From: Dugong dugon
Lineage: Eukaryota; Chordata; Mammalia; Sirenia; Dugongidae
Assembly (NCBI GenBank): GCA_030035585.1
Contig: CM057482.1
Location: forward strand, 8,605,001 to 8,669,000
Direction of reading: 5' to 3'
Length of the DNA stretch: 64,000 bases
Shown here: positions 33,739 to 44,666 of the stretch, in pieces
Numbering within the stretch: the first letter of the stretch is position 1
Layout: each line of letters starts with the position of its first letter
Made by a program: the position numbers and the translations under genes
Notes under the pieces: model-generated
Databases searched by the model: none
Seen by the model: the letters and a program-made list of their open reading frames with translations, nothing else
Told to the model about the DNA's origin: nothing

Positions 33739-34491
33739 CTTCGCTTCAGTCCTTCTCTCAAGTCCTATACTGAGCCTCTTAACGAAACCCGTCTTAACTG
33801 ACTGGTCGGATTAACCACCCCCCTTTCTCTGTGCTAGAAATCCTGACTGATGTTCCCAGTTAGGAGCTTATCCATATTACGTCTCCATGTTTCTGCTCCT
33901 ACCAGATAAGTAAAACGTTTACCGAGAGTCCATTATTTTTGTTCCCAGATCTCTCTCTGCCACTTATCCTTGACACTGTAATTTTGTAATTTAACCAAAA
34001 GGAACGCAAACCAGAAAAAGTGCGTGGAACCAAAGCAGTGTTGCTGTTTTATGACAAAGTCCTTGAATGCTTTGCAACCTTAGCAAAGGTGAACCCCTAA
34101 AAACACTTGTCGAATGAGGTGCGGACGAGAGACTGCAAAACACAGGAGGAGGTCCCTATAAACCTAGAAGGATTCTGCACTCCAGTTGCTTCACTGGTAT
34201 CTTAGGCTCTCGCTTCTCTTTGTAAAAACCCAACCTGGAAAGTATGAGTGCAGCTTATGCAAGACCAGCCGGGAGAAGTTTCATCAAAGGCTCTTATGTA
34301 AAGAGGAGGTCTTGATCAAAGTAGGATTATATGTGTCTTGTTTTATGATATCCCGCCTTAACCAAATTTTTCAATTCATCAACCAACTACCAGTCCCAAT
34401 CACGTAGGATAAGAAGGCTTCCATTTGATACGAATATAAAATGATCCCCATCTTCAGGTGAGTTGTTCGGGCTCAGCGCTCCGCCAGCGAG
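33739..34491. other. No recognised feature
   Basis: Mixed sequence; no supportable gene or repeat. Confidence 0.3.
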
Positions 34492-34705
34492 AGAGGCAGT
34501 GTGGATGGTTTTGGTTCCAGTACTACAGAAGTCATGGGGTCAAAATTCCAGCTCCCCCTAACTAGTAGTGGGCCTTCCACAAATGATTTATCTTCTCTGA
34601 GCTTGGTTTTTTCACCTGGTAAATCATACCTGTCTCTTGGGAATACTGTCTAGATGAAAGGAAATGGTGTTGGTAAGCACTTAGCATGGTACCAGACCCA
34701 TTTAA
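34492..34705 (+). repeat. MIR SINE
   Basis: Ordered MIR phrases: GGGGTCAAAATTCCAGCTCC, TTATCTTCTCTGAGCTTGGT, then AAGCACTTAGCATGGTACC. Confidence 0.65.
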
Positions 34706-34728
34706 AAGTGTAAGCTTCCTTTCCCTTA

Positions 34729-34936
34729 ACAAAAAAAAACCCATTGCCATCAAGTCAATTCCAACTTACAGTGCCTCTGTAGGACAGAGTAGAACTGCCC
34801 CATAGGGTTTCCAAGGCTAAAATCTTTAAGGAAGCAGACTGCCCCATCTTTCTACTGTAGAGTGGCTGGTGGGTTTGAACCGTGCTGACATTGTGTTTAG
34901 CAGCTGAGCGCTTAACCACCGTGCCACCAGGGCTCT
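34729..34936 (-). mobile_element. AfroSINE, long form
   Basis: Reversed tail ACCCATTGCCATCAAGTC, body CTGCCCCATAGGGTTTCCAA, reversed head ACCGTGCCACCAGGGCTCT. The target is tttccctta (34720-34728), repeated at 34938-34946. Confidence 0.93.
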
Positions 34937-34965
34937 GTTTCCCTTACTGACTCTAAATGGAAGAA

Positions 34966-35177
34966 AAGCCAAAAACCAAACCTGTTGCCTTTGAGTTGAT
35001 TCCAACTCCTGGTGACCCCATGTGTTACAGAGTAGAACTACTCCCTAGGGTTTTCCTGACTGTAATCTTTACAGAAGCAGATGGCCAGGCCTTTGTTCCA
35101 CAGCACAGCTGGGTGGGTTCAAACGGCTAACCTTTAGGTTAGCAGCCAATCACAAGCTGTTTGCACCACCCAGTGGC
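34966..35177 (-). mobile_element. AfroSINE, third subfamily, perfect 15-bp target duplication
   Basis: Reversed tail AACCAAACCTGTTGCC, body GACCCCATGTGTTACAGAG and GTTCCACAGCACAGCTGGG, reversed head TTTGCACCACCCAGTGG. ctctaaatggaagaa at 34951-34965 is repeated exactly at 35178-35192. Confidence 0.95.
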
Positions 35178-35192
35178 CTCTAAATGGAAGAA

Positions 35193-36039
35193 GTGGGGTG
35201 AGATGAGCCTGGGTGGATGGACTGGGTGTGGACAGGTGGGAATGACTACATCGCTCTTCATGGGCAAATGCCCACCCACAGGATGAGGAGAGGGGCACCG
35301 GGAATGTTCTCTTAGGTGCACATTTAGACCCAGTGTCCAGGGAGCGAGACAGGAGGATCCTGAGACCGGACAGTGCAGGACCACACTGGGGGCAAGTAAA
35401 GGGGCAGCCTTGGGAACCTACAGGAACCGGAAGCTGTCACGTGGACAGTCCGTTCGCAAAGATTACCCTACCTGGTAGGTGCTCTGTAACACCTGGGAGG
35501 GCATTCCGAGTCCTGGGACTCATAAACAGTTTCCCTAGTGGTTGGCGCTGTGACCTAGGAACCGAGGAGCACCCCACCTCAGGGCCTCTCAGAACACGGG
35601 TCTCCTCCTCTCTGGCTGAGTCCCGTGGTGGTGTCCTCACGTTTCACTTGCGTACCCATCCCCAGCCCACGAGATGCAGAAAGAGCCTCTGCTAGCAGGA
35701 GTTATTTTTGTCAGCTGAAGCACCATGCCAGAAAGCAGGATGGGACCCCGCCCTGTGTTTGGTCTGAAGGGCTGGGGCTGCCTGGGGGCTCGGGACCACT
35801 GAAAGCCCTGACTGAAACACTGCCCGTTTGAGCCCGGGGTCAGCTCCTGCCCCAATGACCAGCCCCCAGGGGGAGAGGGCAGCAGAGCTTTCAGCCTGGG
35901 ACGCGTGGGAAGGCCTGGCTTGCCCCCTTCCTGCCAGGCTAGCCTGACATCCCTACCCTGGCGTGAGGACTTCCGGGGACTCTCCTCCCCATCCACTGCA
36001 GCCCCTCTGTGGGCTCAGGGCTCCCTGACGCTGTTCACT
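35193..36039. other. GC-richer sequence without recognised genes
   Basis: Overlapping ORFs of 60-120 codons on both strands, none with a recognisable domain. No named repeat. Confidence 0.3.
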
Positions 36040-36172
36040 CTGGCTTGTGTTACGGTCAGTGGCACCCCAGGATGGGCCGCCTGCCCCCTGGGCTCTGTGC
36101 TCCCTCAGGCGAGGCGCCACACCTTACCCACCTTTGTATCCCTTTGGCGCATATCACAGTGGCTGGAATGTA
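36040..36172 (+). repeat. L2 fragment
   Basis: CACCTTTGTATCCCTTTGGC followed by CAGTGGCTGGAATGTAG, an L2 3' UTR pattern. Confidence 0.45.
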
Positions 36173-36173
36173 G

Positions 36174-36366
36174 TTGTTCCAAGTTGCCATCTAGTCACTT
36201 CCAGCTCCTGGAGACCTCGTGTGCCGAATAGCATTTTCAAGGCTGTGACCTTTCAGAAGCAGATCGCCAGACCTGTCTTCCGAGGCACCTCTCTCTGGGT
36301 GGGTTCAAACCACCAACCTTTCAGCTAGTAGTCAACAGCTTAACTGTGTGTGCCAGCCAGGGGCCC
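36174..36366 (-). mobile_element. AfroSINE, degenerate
   Basis: GTTGCCATCTAGTCACTTCC, then AGAAGCAGATCGCCAGACCT and reversed head TGTGCCAGCCAGGGGCC. Confidence 0.87.
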
Positions 36367-36721
36367 CTTCCTTCCACCGTTCCATAGGCATGTCATCAGA
36401 ATCTCAGCTTCTTTACCTTTAACCATCTCCCCAGCCTAGAAGGCCCTCTCATTCCGTCTCTGCAGCCAACTCCAACTCAGGGTCCGAGCCCCAGGTACCA
36501 CCATGTCCGCTTGGCCCGACGGCCCACCGCCTGGGATTGCTTCCTCTTCTGGCCTCCTCCAGCACTCATGCCTTATAATGCTGCCCTTGCATTCCGCTGC
36601 AGCTCCTGAAATCATGGGCTGAAAGGGCCCGCATGTAGGTAGGCACCTGTGTATTTTTCTGGAAAATCCCAGAGGGGTTACTGGGAAGGAATGAGAAGGT
36701 AGGCAAGGATTTTGAATAAAG

Positions 36722-36882
36722 CGGTCCAAGTCCACCCAGAGGCACCTCGAAAGAAAGGCCTGGTGATCTACTTCTGAAAAATCAGCCGTTGAAAATCCTG
36801 TAGAGCACAGTTTTATTCTGACACACATGGAGTTACCATAGTTGGAATCAACTCCGTGGCAGTTGGTTTTTACTGGTTTTGA
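36722..36882 (+). mobile_element. AfroSINE, 5'-truncated
   Basis: Starts inside the head (CAAGTCCACCCAGAGGCACC) and runs to the tail GTTGGAATCAACTCCGTGGC. Confidence 0.88.
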
Positions 36883-36904
36883 CAAGTCTGGTCTGACGGT
36901 GATT

Positions 36905-37031
36905 GCTGTTGTTGTTAGGTGCTGTTGAGTCAGTTCCGGCTCATAGCAACCCTGGGTACAACAGAACAACACACGGCCTGGTCCTGTGCCATCCTCACAA
37001 TCGTTGAGCCCAGTGTTGTAGCCTCAGTGTG
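36905..37031 (-). mobile_element. RTE LINE 3' end fragment
   Basis: GTTGTTGTTAGGTGCTGTTG, then GCCATCCTCACAATCGTTGA, the reverse of the last 125 bp of the RTE. Confidence 0.87.
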
Positions 37032-38035
37032 TGATATAAGCGCCCTTTTCCTACGACAACATTCAAATATGGTGAGAAGAACAAGGCTTATCATCTTCAT
37101 AGCTTTTAATTTTTCACATACTGAACATTTTTAGAGCAGAAATCATTTTTGCTTGGCTGGAGTTGAAACCCGAGATGGAGTGAATCGCTCTGCCCTCATC
37201 TAAAATAGATAATGAGGCCGAGTTTGGTGCAAGCCGCAGTCAGCCATTTGCTTGGACGCCACACACAGCTGCGGGAAGCAATACCCCCTTGTAAATAAAT
37301 CACCTGCTGGCAGCCTCACCTTGGAATATTTATAAGGAAAGAGACCTGGGAAGAAGAACTGTTAGTCTAGGCTGCAAAGATTGTTGGAAGAATGCTTTAC
37401 AGCGTGTGCAGAAAGTTTGATCCGTGCTTGCCCCCGGAAGACAGGAAAGAGAAAGAAAAGCTGCCAATTGTGTTGGGAGGCAGGGTGGCGTATGAAATTG
37501 TGTTTAATTTCCAGTGACTGTTCAGAACGGCCCTTCCTTAGTATGTCTGTGGGTCTGTCTCACGACAGGAGGGGGGACGTAGGGGACAGTTTCCTCTCTT
37601 CCCTCCTAGCCCCCAAGGCCATGGCAAGCAGCATGGGGCAGGATCCCCCTGGATGTCTGAACAGAGTCCCCAGGTTTGCCCCCAAAGTACGCAAAAGCCC
37701 TGTCTGTGCCATGGGCCACGGGGATGCCCGGCCTGGCCCCCTGCTCTGGTTGTAATGTTGATGAAGCACTTCAGGTGAAAGGGGATCTGCCTTTGAGAAG
37801 AGATACCGCTGGGCCAGTGGGGTATCAGTGTCCACTTCTCTTGGTGCGAAGCCAGATGCTGCAAGTGGACTCCCAAGTCCAACCAGCACAGAGTAACCCT
37901 AGGCAAGGCCCCCTCTCTGCGTGCTCCCCACCTCCACCCCTCCCACGACGCAGCTTGTCTCATCTATTAAATTCCTCCGGGTAAGTGGGGAGTCACACCC
38001 CCCACCCCCGAGAATGGCCTCAGAGAATCCCAGGT
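37032..38035. other. Non-repeat sequence, no gene supported
   Basis: About 1 kb with no repeat I can name. A 124-codon ORF (37381-37755) and antisense ORFs overlap without recognisable domains. The AT-rich patch TTGGAATATTTATAAGGAAA (near 37320) in otherwise GC-rich surroundings is the only visible local contrast. Confidence 0.3.
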
Positions 38036-38151
38036 GTGTGGAAGGAGCACTGGACAAGGAGTCAGGAGCACTGGGCTTGGGCCCAGCTTCATCCCAACAG
38101 GCTGCGTGGTCTCAGGCAATTGATGTATACCTCGCTGAGTCTTCATCAGCC
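38036..38151 (+). repeat. MIR fragment
   Basis: GGAGCACTGGACAAGGAGTC, then GCGTGGTCTCAGGCAATTG. Confidence 0.6.
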
Positions 38152-38326
38152 AAAGATTATTCAACAAGCATTGTGTATTGTGCCCTTGACCTATACACAG
38201 CACTGTTCGAGACAATGGGAATCAAAAGATGCAAAAGGCAAGATCTCGTCCATCCTGGGGAACAGAGACGGGGAAGGAAACAGACACATGAGTTACGGTG
38301 CAATAAAGTAAGCTATGGATAGAGAA

Positions 38327-38528
38327 GGAGCCCTGGTGGCACAGTGGTTAAGTGCTTGGCTACTAACTGAAAGGTTTGCAGTTTGAACCCACCAGCCACT
38401 CTGCGGCAGTAAGATGTGGCAGTCTGCTTCTGTAAAGATTACAGCCTTGGAAACCCTATGGGGCAGTTCTACTCTGTCGTATAGGGTCGCTGTGAGTCAG
38501 AATCGCCTTGATGACAATGGGTGTTTAT
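38327..38528 (+). mobile_element. AfroSINE, long form
   Basis: Head GGAGCCCTGGTGGCACAGTG, body GATGTGGCAGTCTGCTTCTG, tail GTCGCTGTGAGTCAGAATCG. It lies inside an L2 remnant. Confidence 0.95.
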
Positions 38529-38833
38529 TAGAAGGGTCCATGGGGTTGAAGGGGAGACCCATCGCCCAGCCGAGGGGGAGGTGTCTGTGTGATGAAGGAC
38601 AAGTAGAGGTGAGGCTGGCCACAGGGAGGCTGAGGAGGAATGGTCCTCCAGCAGAGGGACAGCGGAGTCAAAGCCCCAGAGGTGGGAAATGTGGCGGTGC
38701 CTGAAGAAAACAAGAATGGTGTGGTATTGCTGGAGGAAGAAGGGATTCTGGATCTGCAGGCTGGAACAAAATATAAAGGGCCGTGAACCTCAGCCTGAAG
38801 AACTTGAACTTAATCCTGCAAATGGCCTTTGAA

Positions 38834-39430
38834 GGTGATCGTTCACTCCTCTGCTCAAGCTCTGCAGTGGCCCCCGTTTTCCCCCACAGTAAACACGGAG
38901 TCCTCACACTGGCCCACAGGCCCTATGTGACCCGGCTTCCAGCTGCCCCCTGACTTCATCTCTTCCCAGTGCCTACCCTTGCACGCACTGTTTTAGCTCA
39001 CAACTTCCTCCCTCTTCCTCCAGTAAGTCTGGAAGGTCCTACCCCAGGACCTTTGCACTGATTGCTGTTGCCCAGATCACTCTTTTCCCAGGTATCTACA
39101 CAGCTCACTCCCTCAGTCCCTTTAAGTCTTTGCTGGAAGGTCATCTTTTTGGTGAGGCCTGTACTGACCGCCCATTTCAAATTGCCACACCTTTTTTCTT
39201 ACTTTCTGCACTCCTGAACCTCCTTACCGCATTGGGTTTTTTCTTTCTCAGGGAACTTATAATCTTCTAACATACTATGTAATTTTCTAATTTATTGTGT
39301 CTTCCCCACCATGATATAAACTCGACCAGGGCAGGGAGTTTTGTCTGCCCTGTTCACTGCTATACACCCGGGGCCTAGCACAGTGACTAGCAAGCAGTAG
39401 GTGCTCAGTATTTCTGAATTAATGAGTGAC
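38834..39430 (+). repeat. L2 LINE, about 600 bp
   Basis: Ordered L2 phrases: CTCCTCTGCTCAAGCTCTGC, CTTTGCACTGATTGCTGTTG, ACTCGACCAGGGCAGGGAG, and the 3' end GCAGTAGGTGCTCAGTATTT. Confidence 0.8.
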
Positions 39431-39704
39431 AGGGTTAGGGAGCCATCGACGGTTATTCGATAGGGGAGTGACATACTCAGATTTACCGTTTAGAATTCCT
39501 CTTGCTGACAGTATAGACTCATGACCCGTGGTAAGAAATTCATTTTACATGCTGACCCACTGCACACACTGTGAACACAAATATATATACACATCTAACC
39601 AAAACAAAAATTTCATGAGACATTAGTTACTCCTTTTACCCTCTGATGTGATCTGTGGTGTTGTATTCTGTTCTATGCAATGACTATTTACTTTTTAAAA
39701 TACA

Positions 39705-39917
39705 TAAAAAACCCAAACCAGACCCATTGCTGTTGAGTCGATTCTGACTCACAGCAACCCTGTAGGACAGAGTAGAGCTGCCCCATCGGTTTCCAAGGCT
39801 GTAATCTGTACGGGAGCAGGCTGCCACGTCTTTCTCCCATGGCACATCTTTCTCCCAGGGATGGCTGACCTTTCAGTTAACAGCTGAGCAGTTAACCACT
39901 GGGCCACCTCGCCTCCT
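39705..39917 (-). mobile_element. AfroSINE with small internal duplication
   Basis: Reversed tail AAACCCAAACCAGACCCATT, body ACAGAGTAGAGCTGCCCC, reversed head TAACCACTGGGCCACC. The short phrase CATCTTTCTCCCA recurs within about 25 bp (39830-39860). Confidence 0.9.
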
Positions 39918-39999
39918 TTTTTTTTTTTTTTTAAATAATCGTTGCAAACCGCTAACTTGATTTCACAACCCACCAACAGATCAAGGTCTGCATTGGTGT

Positions 40000-40140
40000 C
40001 ATTCTGGAATTAGTGATGATGGTTGTACAACGTTGTGAATATGCTAAAAACTACTGAATTGTATGCTTTAAAATGGTCAAAATGGTGAATTTTATGTTAC
40101 GTGAACTTTATCTCAACAGTAACAGCAAAAATTAAAACAG
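40000..40140 (+). mobile_element. L1 3' UTR end
   Basis: GATGATGGTTGTACAACGTT, CTGAATTGTATGCTTTAAAA, then an A-rich end. Confidence 0.65.
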
Positions 40141-40149
40141 AAGTCACTA

Positions 40150-40400
40150 GTATAGAGGATCCATTTAAGAGAGGGCCGACTGGCGATAAGAAAACCAATT
40201 AGAAAATATTATAATCCAGGCAGGAGGTGGTGAATGGGCAGAGGTAGTTGAAATAGAGACGAAGGGATGATTCCAGAACTACTGAGAAGGTTAAATCGAT
40301 AGTGTGAGAGACAAGAAGAGTCAGCGATGATTCCCAGGCTTCTGCCTTGGGTCCTAGGGATAGTGGTGCCATCATCGGAAATAAAGAACACAGTCAATGC
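40150..40400 (-). repeat. L2-lineage remnant
   Basis: TATAATCCAGGCAGGAGGTG, CGATGATTCCCAGGCTTCTG and GATAGTGGTGCCATCATCGG follow the usual order of a reverse L2-type repeat. Confidence 0.5.
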
Positions 40401-40896
40401 ATATATTACATACCATTTTTGTTTTAAGAAATAACCTGGGTGTGTGCACTCACACATACATTTGTAAATGCATAGAAAAGCTATAAGGTCACACCCCATG
40501 CTGTTGGCCCTCCCGGGAAAGCAGGTAGTGCGAGACCCTAGGCCTGAGAATGGAACCCTCCTCATTCAAGGGGCGGGCAGAGGGGAGGGGCACAGAGGAA
40601 ACAGACACAGAGAGTCAGGAGTGTGCAGTGTCCTGGAAGCCAGAAGACCAGAGACTTTCTAGAAGCAGGGTGACCAGCCACGATGTCCAGAGATATGGGG
40701 GCTGGAAAGTGTCTGAGGAGGCAGCAGAGATGAAGGCAGAGAGCAGGAGGCTGGAAGGTTAAGACCTATTTGATCAAGTCTCAGGTGGACGGTTTTCAGA
40801 AACGGCTCCCTCAAATGGCTCAACCAGCTCAGAACCAGACAGGCCTCAGGCTGGATGGTATGGGGGGTGAGGGAGGTGTGAAAAATGAGCCTAGAA

Positions 40897-41096
40897 AGTA
40901 AACCCACTGCCGTAGAGTCGATTCCATCTCCTGGTGACCCTGTAGGACAGAGTAGAACTGCCTCACAGGGTTTCCAAGGCTGTAAATCTTCATGGAAGCA
41001 GACTGCCACATCTTTCTCCCGAGAAGTAGCTGGTGGGTTCAAACCACTGACCTTTTGGTTAGCAGCCAAGCACTTAACTGCCATGCCACCAACAGG
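40897..41096 (-). mobile_element. AfroSINE, long form
   Basis: Reversed tail TAAACCCACTGCCGTAGAGT, body GACAGAGTAGAACTGCCTCA, reversed head ACTGCCATGCCACC. Confidence 0.93.
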
Positions 41097-41109
41097 GACA
41101 TATCACAAA

Positions 41110-41540
41110 AGGCATTATAAGCCATGTTAAGGAGATTTTACCTTATCCTGTCGAATGTAGAGAACCACTGAGGTGGGGTAGTTAAAAGGGTAGTAACATG
41201 TTCTAGAAGATCACCCAGGTTAAAGGGTGGCGGATGGATTCAAAGGGAGCTGTATCAGAGGCAGGGAGACCAACTGGAAGACCATGGATGGTGCTTAGAC
41301 CTGTATGGTAGACTTCTGGTCAGATTCTGGATAAATCTTCATGGAGGAGCAATAAGATTTGCTAAGAGATTGAATGTGGGGATTGCGGGGAGTGGGGTCA
41401 GGATGGCTTTAAGGGTCTGGCTTGAGTAACCTGAAGCTAGAAGGATGGCCTTGCCATTTACTCAAGTGAGGAAAGGGCAGATGGCGGGGGAGAGGAACGT
41501 GTTTGGAACATGTGGACTTAGACATGCCTATTTGACGTGC
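41110..41540 (-). repeat. L2-lineage remnant
   Basis: AAGCCATGTTAAGGAGATTT, CAGGGAGACCAACTGGAAGA and AGAGATTGAATGTGGGGATT, the same lineage and order as 40150-40400. Confidence 0.5.
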
Positions 41541-41559
41541 CCGGGCCCTGCTGAACTCC

Positions 41560-41665
41560 GTGCAGGTCCCCACATACAGGATACTTTTCCTTGCCATTGA
41601 AATTTTGCACACACTATTCACTCCTCCTGGAATAGCTTTCCCGCCCTATCCAGCAACCACTCCCA
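41560..41665 (+). repeat. L2 fragment
   Basis: TTTGCACACACTATTCACTC followed by CTCCTGGAATAGCTTTCCCG. Confidence 0.55.
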
Positions 41666-41854
41666 GCAAAGACCTTAGAGAGCAAATCAGAAGGAAAAGA
41701 AGCCTGAAATATAGGGCACTCTTTCCATGTCTGGACAAGTGCTCCCACCTACCCTGAGGGCATGGGACAGCTTCCCGCTCACTCCCACCCCCAAGTGGGT
41801 GTAGAGGTCTCTAGGACTGGAGGAGAGGAGTCAGCTGGGCCCCTTGAGGGCTAA

Positions 41855-42346
41855 TGTCTTAGTTAGCTAGGGTTGCTATAACAAGAGAAATTCATTCTCT
41901 CACAGTCTAGGAGGCTAGGAGTCCAAATTCGGGGTGCCAACTCCAGGGGAAGGCTTTCTGTCCCTGTCGGCTCTGGAGGAAGGTCCTTGTCATCAGTCTT
42001 TCCTGGTTAAGGAGCTTCTCAGCGCAGGGACACCAGGTGCAAAGGAAGGGCTATTCTCCTGGTTCTTGTTTCTTAGTGGTATGAGTTCCCCCATGTCTCT
42101 CTGCTCACTTCTCTCTTTTATATCACAAAAGAGATTGACTTAAATCACAGCCTAATCTTGTAGACTGAGTACTGCATCATTGACATACTGCTGCTAATCC
42201 GACCTCATTAACATCATAGAAGTGGGATTGACATCACAGAGGAAAATCACATCAGACGACAGAATGGTGGACAACCACACAATACTGGGAATCGTGGCCT
42301 AGCCAAGTTGACAGATATTCTGGGGGACACAATTCAATCCATGACA
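41855..42346 (-). mobile_element. Solo LTR, MaLR-like
   Basis: Minus-strand reading runs from TGTCATGGATTGAATTGTGT to CTAACTAAGACA. It is related along its length to 7383-7957. The termini are TG...CA. No matching 5-bp flank is visible, and no retroviral internal sequence adjoins it. Confidence 0.8.
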
Positions 42347-43537
42347 ACCAGGATAGATAGATGGACAGCCTTCAGGCAGGGCCAAGTCAGCTACCTATTC
42401 AGATGCAGCCGCAGCCGCCAGCGTTTTTGCGTGATTACTTCTGGGTGGAATGCAGCAACCTTCGATATGGCTGCTACCTCCCCAGCGCCCGGTGGTCTAG
42501 ACCTCAGCCTTTGCCTTAAATGGTGCCCTGTCTGTCCCGTTTTGTCCCTCCCAATTCCTCATGCCTGACTTCCCTCGCGTTTGCTAGCCCTTTTCCAAAG
42601 CTGTCTGGGGTGGAGAGTGACACACCTGTGACGTCACTCGGGGGCCCGAGAGATGCTGGCATGAGGGAAGGATGCCACTTATCTAACAGAAGCCTTAGGA
42701 AACCCCCGGCCTCCATCGGAGATGACTCCCTGGGTAACCAGTCCAGAGCCACCGTTCAGCTGCAGCCTGACTCTCGGGGTCTTTAGAGTTGCAGTCTGGT
42801 GCATAGCTAGCTGCTCGCTCCTGCTCCCAACTGCTGCTCTGGGATGCGATTGAATGTCACTTCATGCATTAACCATGGGCTGGGAGAGGGCTGCTGGAGC
42901 TTCATTACCCACCCATCCACCTGTGGCTCCCCGTCTCTCCTTCACAGGCCATCTGGATGGCCACCTCGATTGATTACCGAGGTTCCACCGTGAGTGACGC
43001 TGCAGAGAGCATTGTCTGCTGGGCGGAAGGAGGGGCTGTGTTGTTTTCACCCTGGCAGTCCCTGCTAGAAGCCCCTTCCTGGGAGGCTTGGACACATTTC
43101 CCTGCATACTCAGTGGTAGTTCTATGGGTAGGATGTCCCCTGTCAACCCACAGACTTGCTCCAAATCCTACAGAAGGGGCTTGGCAAAGAGAGTCAGAAT
43201 TCTGCAGTTTTGATAAACCACCTGAGAAGCTCATCCCTGGGTAGCTTCCATGGTGTGGGAAATGCCCACAGGAGCTGGTAAATTACAAAACTCAGCCACA
43301 AAATAAGGGGTTGGCATTTTGCGGAGAAATTGGCACAGCTGGGAAATGAAGGCTCCTGCAGGTGACGAATGCCTCCTCTTTTCAAGTTCCAGCAGGTGGA
43401 GAAGAAATGGCAAGTCCCTGCATTTAAAGTCTGTGGAGGAAGAAGACAATTCACCACTTTTATGTTTGGGTGGGGTGCAAAGACCTGTGGCTGTCTTAAA
43501 TTTAGTGGGAGGGGAGCAGGAAGACAAGGACTAAGAT
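42347..43537. other. Non-repeat GC-richer sequence with a CRE palindrome
   Basis: No repeat or exon that I can support. It contains a perfect TGACGTCA (42629-42636), the consensus of CREB/ATF sites, in a short CpG-bearing stretch. Long ORFs on the minus strand (up to 197 codons, continuing into the MIR at 43538) look like chance. Confidence 0.3.
42629..42636. promoter_or_regulatory. CRE consensus palindrome TGACGTCA
   Basis: Perfect 8-bp CREB/ATF consensus next to CTCGGGGGCCCGAGA. Function is not shown; a single motif can be chance. Confidence 0.25.
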
Positions 43538-43775
43538 TAGCTGAGTTCCTATTATGTGCCAGTCGTTGTGCGGGCAGTTCTATGTACATTACCTCCTTGG
43601 ATCTTGGCCACAGCGTTGTGGCAGGTGTTTCTGCACTCATTGTCAGGTGAGAAGGCAAGTTCAGCGGGATCACGTGGCTTTCCCAAGGGCTCACAGTTTG
43701 CATATGGCAGAGCGGTGATTCAAACCCAAGTGTGTCCAATTCTAAAGTCTGTCTTCTCTCAACTGTACTCTGTGT
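43538..43775 (-). repeat. MIR SINE
   Basis: CCTATTATGTGCCAGTCGTT, then GGCAGAGCGGTGATTCAAAC and ACCCAAGTGTGTCC: MIR in reverse. Confidence 0.75.
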
Positions 43776-43849
43776 TCTCCCCAGCACATTTCAGGAAGAA
43801 AGTGGGAAACTCAAGCCTTGCTTGAAAGGATCCTATCGTGTATTTAATA

Positions 43850-44031
43850 GTAGCCCTGGTGACGCAGCGCTTAAAGCACTCAGCTGCTAACCGAAAGGTC
43901 GACTCCACAGGAGAGAGATGTGGCAGTCTGCTTCCGTAAAGATTACAGCCTAGGAAACCCTATGGGACAGTTCTACTCTGTCCTACAGTGTCGTTATGAG
44001 TCGGAATCAACTCAATGGTGGTGGGTTTTCG
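43850..44031 (+). mobile_element. AfroSINE, long form with deletion in the head
   Basis: GTAGCCCTGGTGACGCAGCG, then AACCGAAAGGTCG joins ACTCCACAGGAGAG directly. About 20-25 bp that include the B-box region are missing. Tail GTCGTTATGAGTCGGAATCA. Confidence 0.92.
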
Positions 44032-44121
44032 GCAACTTAACACTTAAACAGAGTTAGAACAAGAAACTTGAGAGAAAGCGCTATTGAAGGAGATTAGTTT
44101 TAATAATCGAATTAAGGGACT

Positions 44122-44187
44122 TGTCATGGATTGAATTGTGTCCCCCCCACCAAACATTTGTCAGCTTGGCTCAGCCGTGATTCCCAG
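44122..44187 (+). mobile_element. MaLR-like LTR, 5' part (split LTR)
   Basis: TGTCATGGATTGAATTGTGT to CCGTGATTCCCAG matches the first part of the LTR at 56717. The match stops at 44187 and resumes at 44986 at the next base of the LTR. Confidence 0.75.
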
Positions 44188-44441
44188 TACGGGTACGTGC
44201 CATATAACATCCATTCGGGCAACATCCCACCGCACGTATGTCCATGGTACCTTAATGTTATAATAGAGTTCAGAAATCTCGATCAGAGAACAGGACGGAG
44301 CAGATGTACTTTGCTAAGTACTGTAGACCCTATCTGTCTCTCACTAGCTCTCCAGTTCCGCATCAGCCCCAGCCCTGGGACGGCAGGGGAGGGGGTCCCA
44401 GTACCCAGCTGCAGCTACGTGTCCCACTGCACTTGCCTTAG

Positions 44442-44642
44442 GCAGGGACCACACAGACACCACTGGGGCCACTGAAGGGAATGCCCCATGAGGCTGCTGC
44501 CCTACTCAGCCAGGGCGCCCTGTACGTCATGCCCAGGCCCAAGTCCACAGCTCCTCCTGCCGTGGCAGCCACTGAGCGGTCCAGGCTGCAGCGATGGTGG
44601 GAGGAGGCTCAGGAAAGGTGGCTGGGGGAGGAGGGCCAGGTG
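44442..44642 (+). other. Exon-like open segment with splice-site-like ends (candidate)
   Basis: Sixty-seven codons stay open between a pyrimidine-containing acceptor-like CTTGCCTTAG (ending 44441) and a donor-like CAG|GTGAGG (44640-44648). The peptide has mixed, non-repetitive composition: a Pro/Ala-rich first half, then a basic-acidic stretch with RWWEEAQERWLGEEGQ. I do not recognise it. It may be an exon, a fragment carried with a transposed segment, or chance in GC-rich DNA. No companion exon was found. Confidence 0.25.
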
Positions 44643-44666
44643 AGGCTGGAAGAGTTTCAAGCTCAT

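Larger units (their letters stand above)
38152..39530 (-). repeat. L2 LINE remnant in three parts, interrupted twice
   Basis: Parts at 38152-38326, 38529-38833 and 39431-39530 follow one another in reverse L2 order (TTATTCAACAAGCATTGTGT; ACTTGAACTTAATCCTGCAA; AGGGGAGTGACATACTCAG). The first gap is an AfroSINE (38327-38528). The second is an L2 in plus orientation (38834-39430). Confidence 0.6.

Noticed and set aside
35193-36039. Possible exon cluster in GC-rich sequence
   Set aside because: ORFs overlap on both strands, none is recognisable, and no pair of splice sites supports one frame.
36436-36972. 178-codon ORF on the minus strand
   Set aside because: It runs across an AfroSINE (36722-36882) and an RTE tail, so the frame is a composite of repeats.
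43194-43787. 197-codon ORF on the minus strand
   Set aside because: The first part lies on a MIR SINE (43538-43775). The peptide has no domain and overlaps ORFs in other frames; taken as chance.
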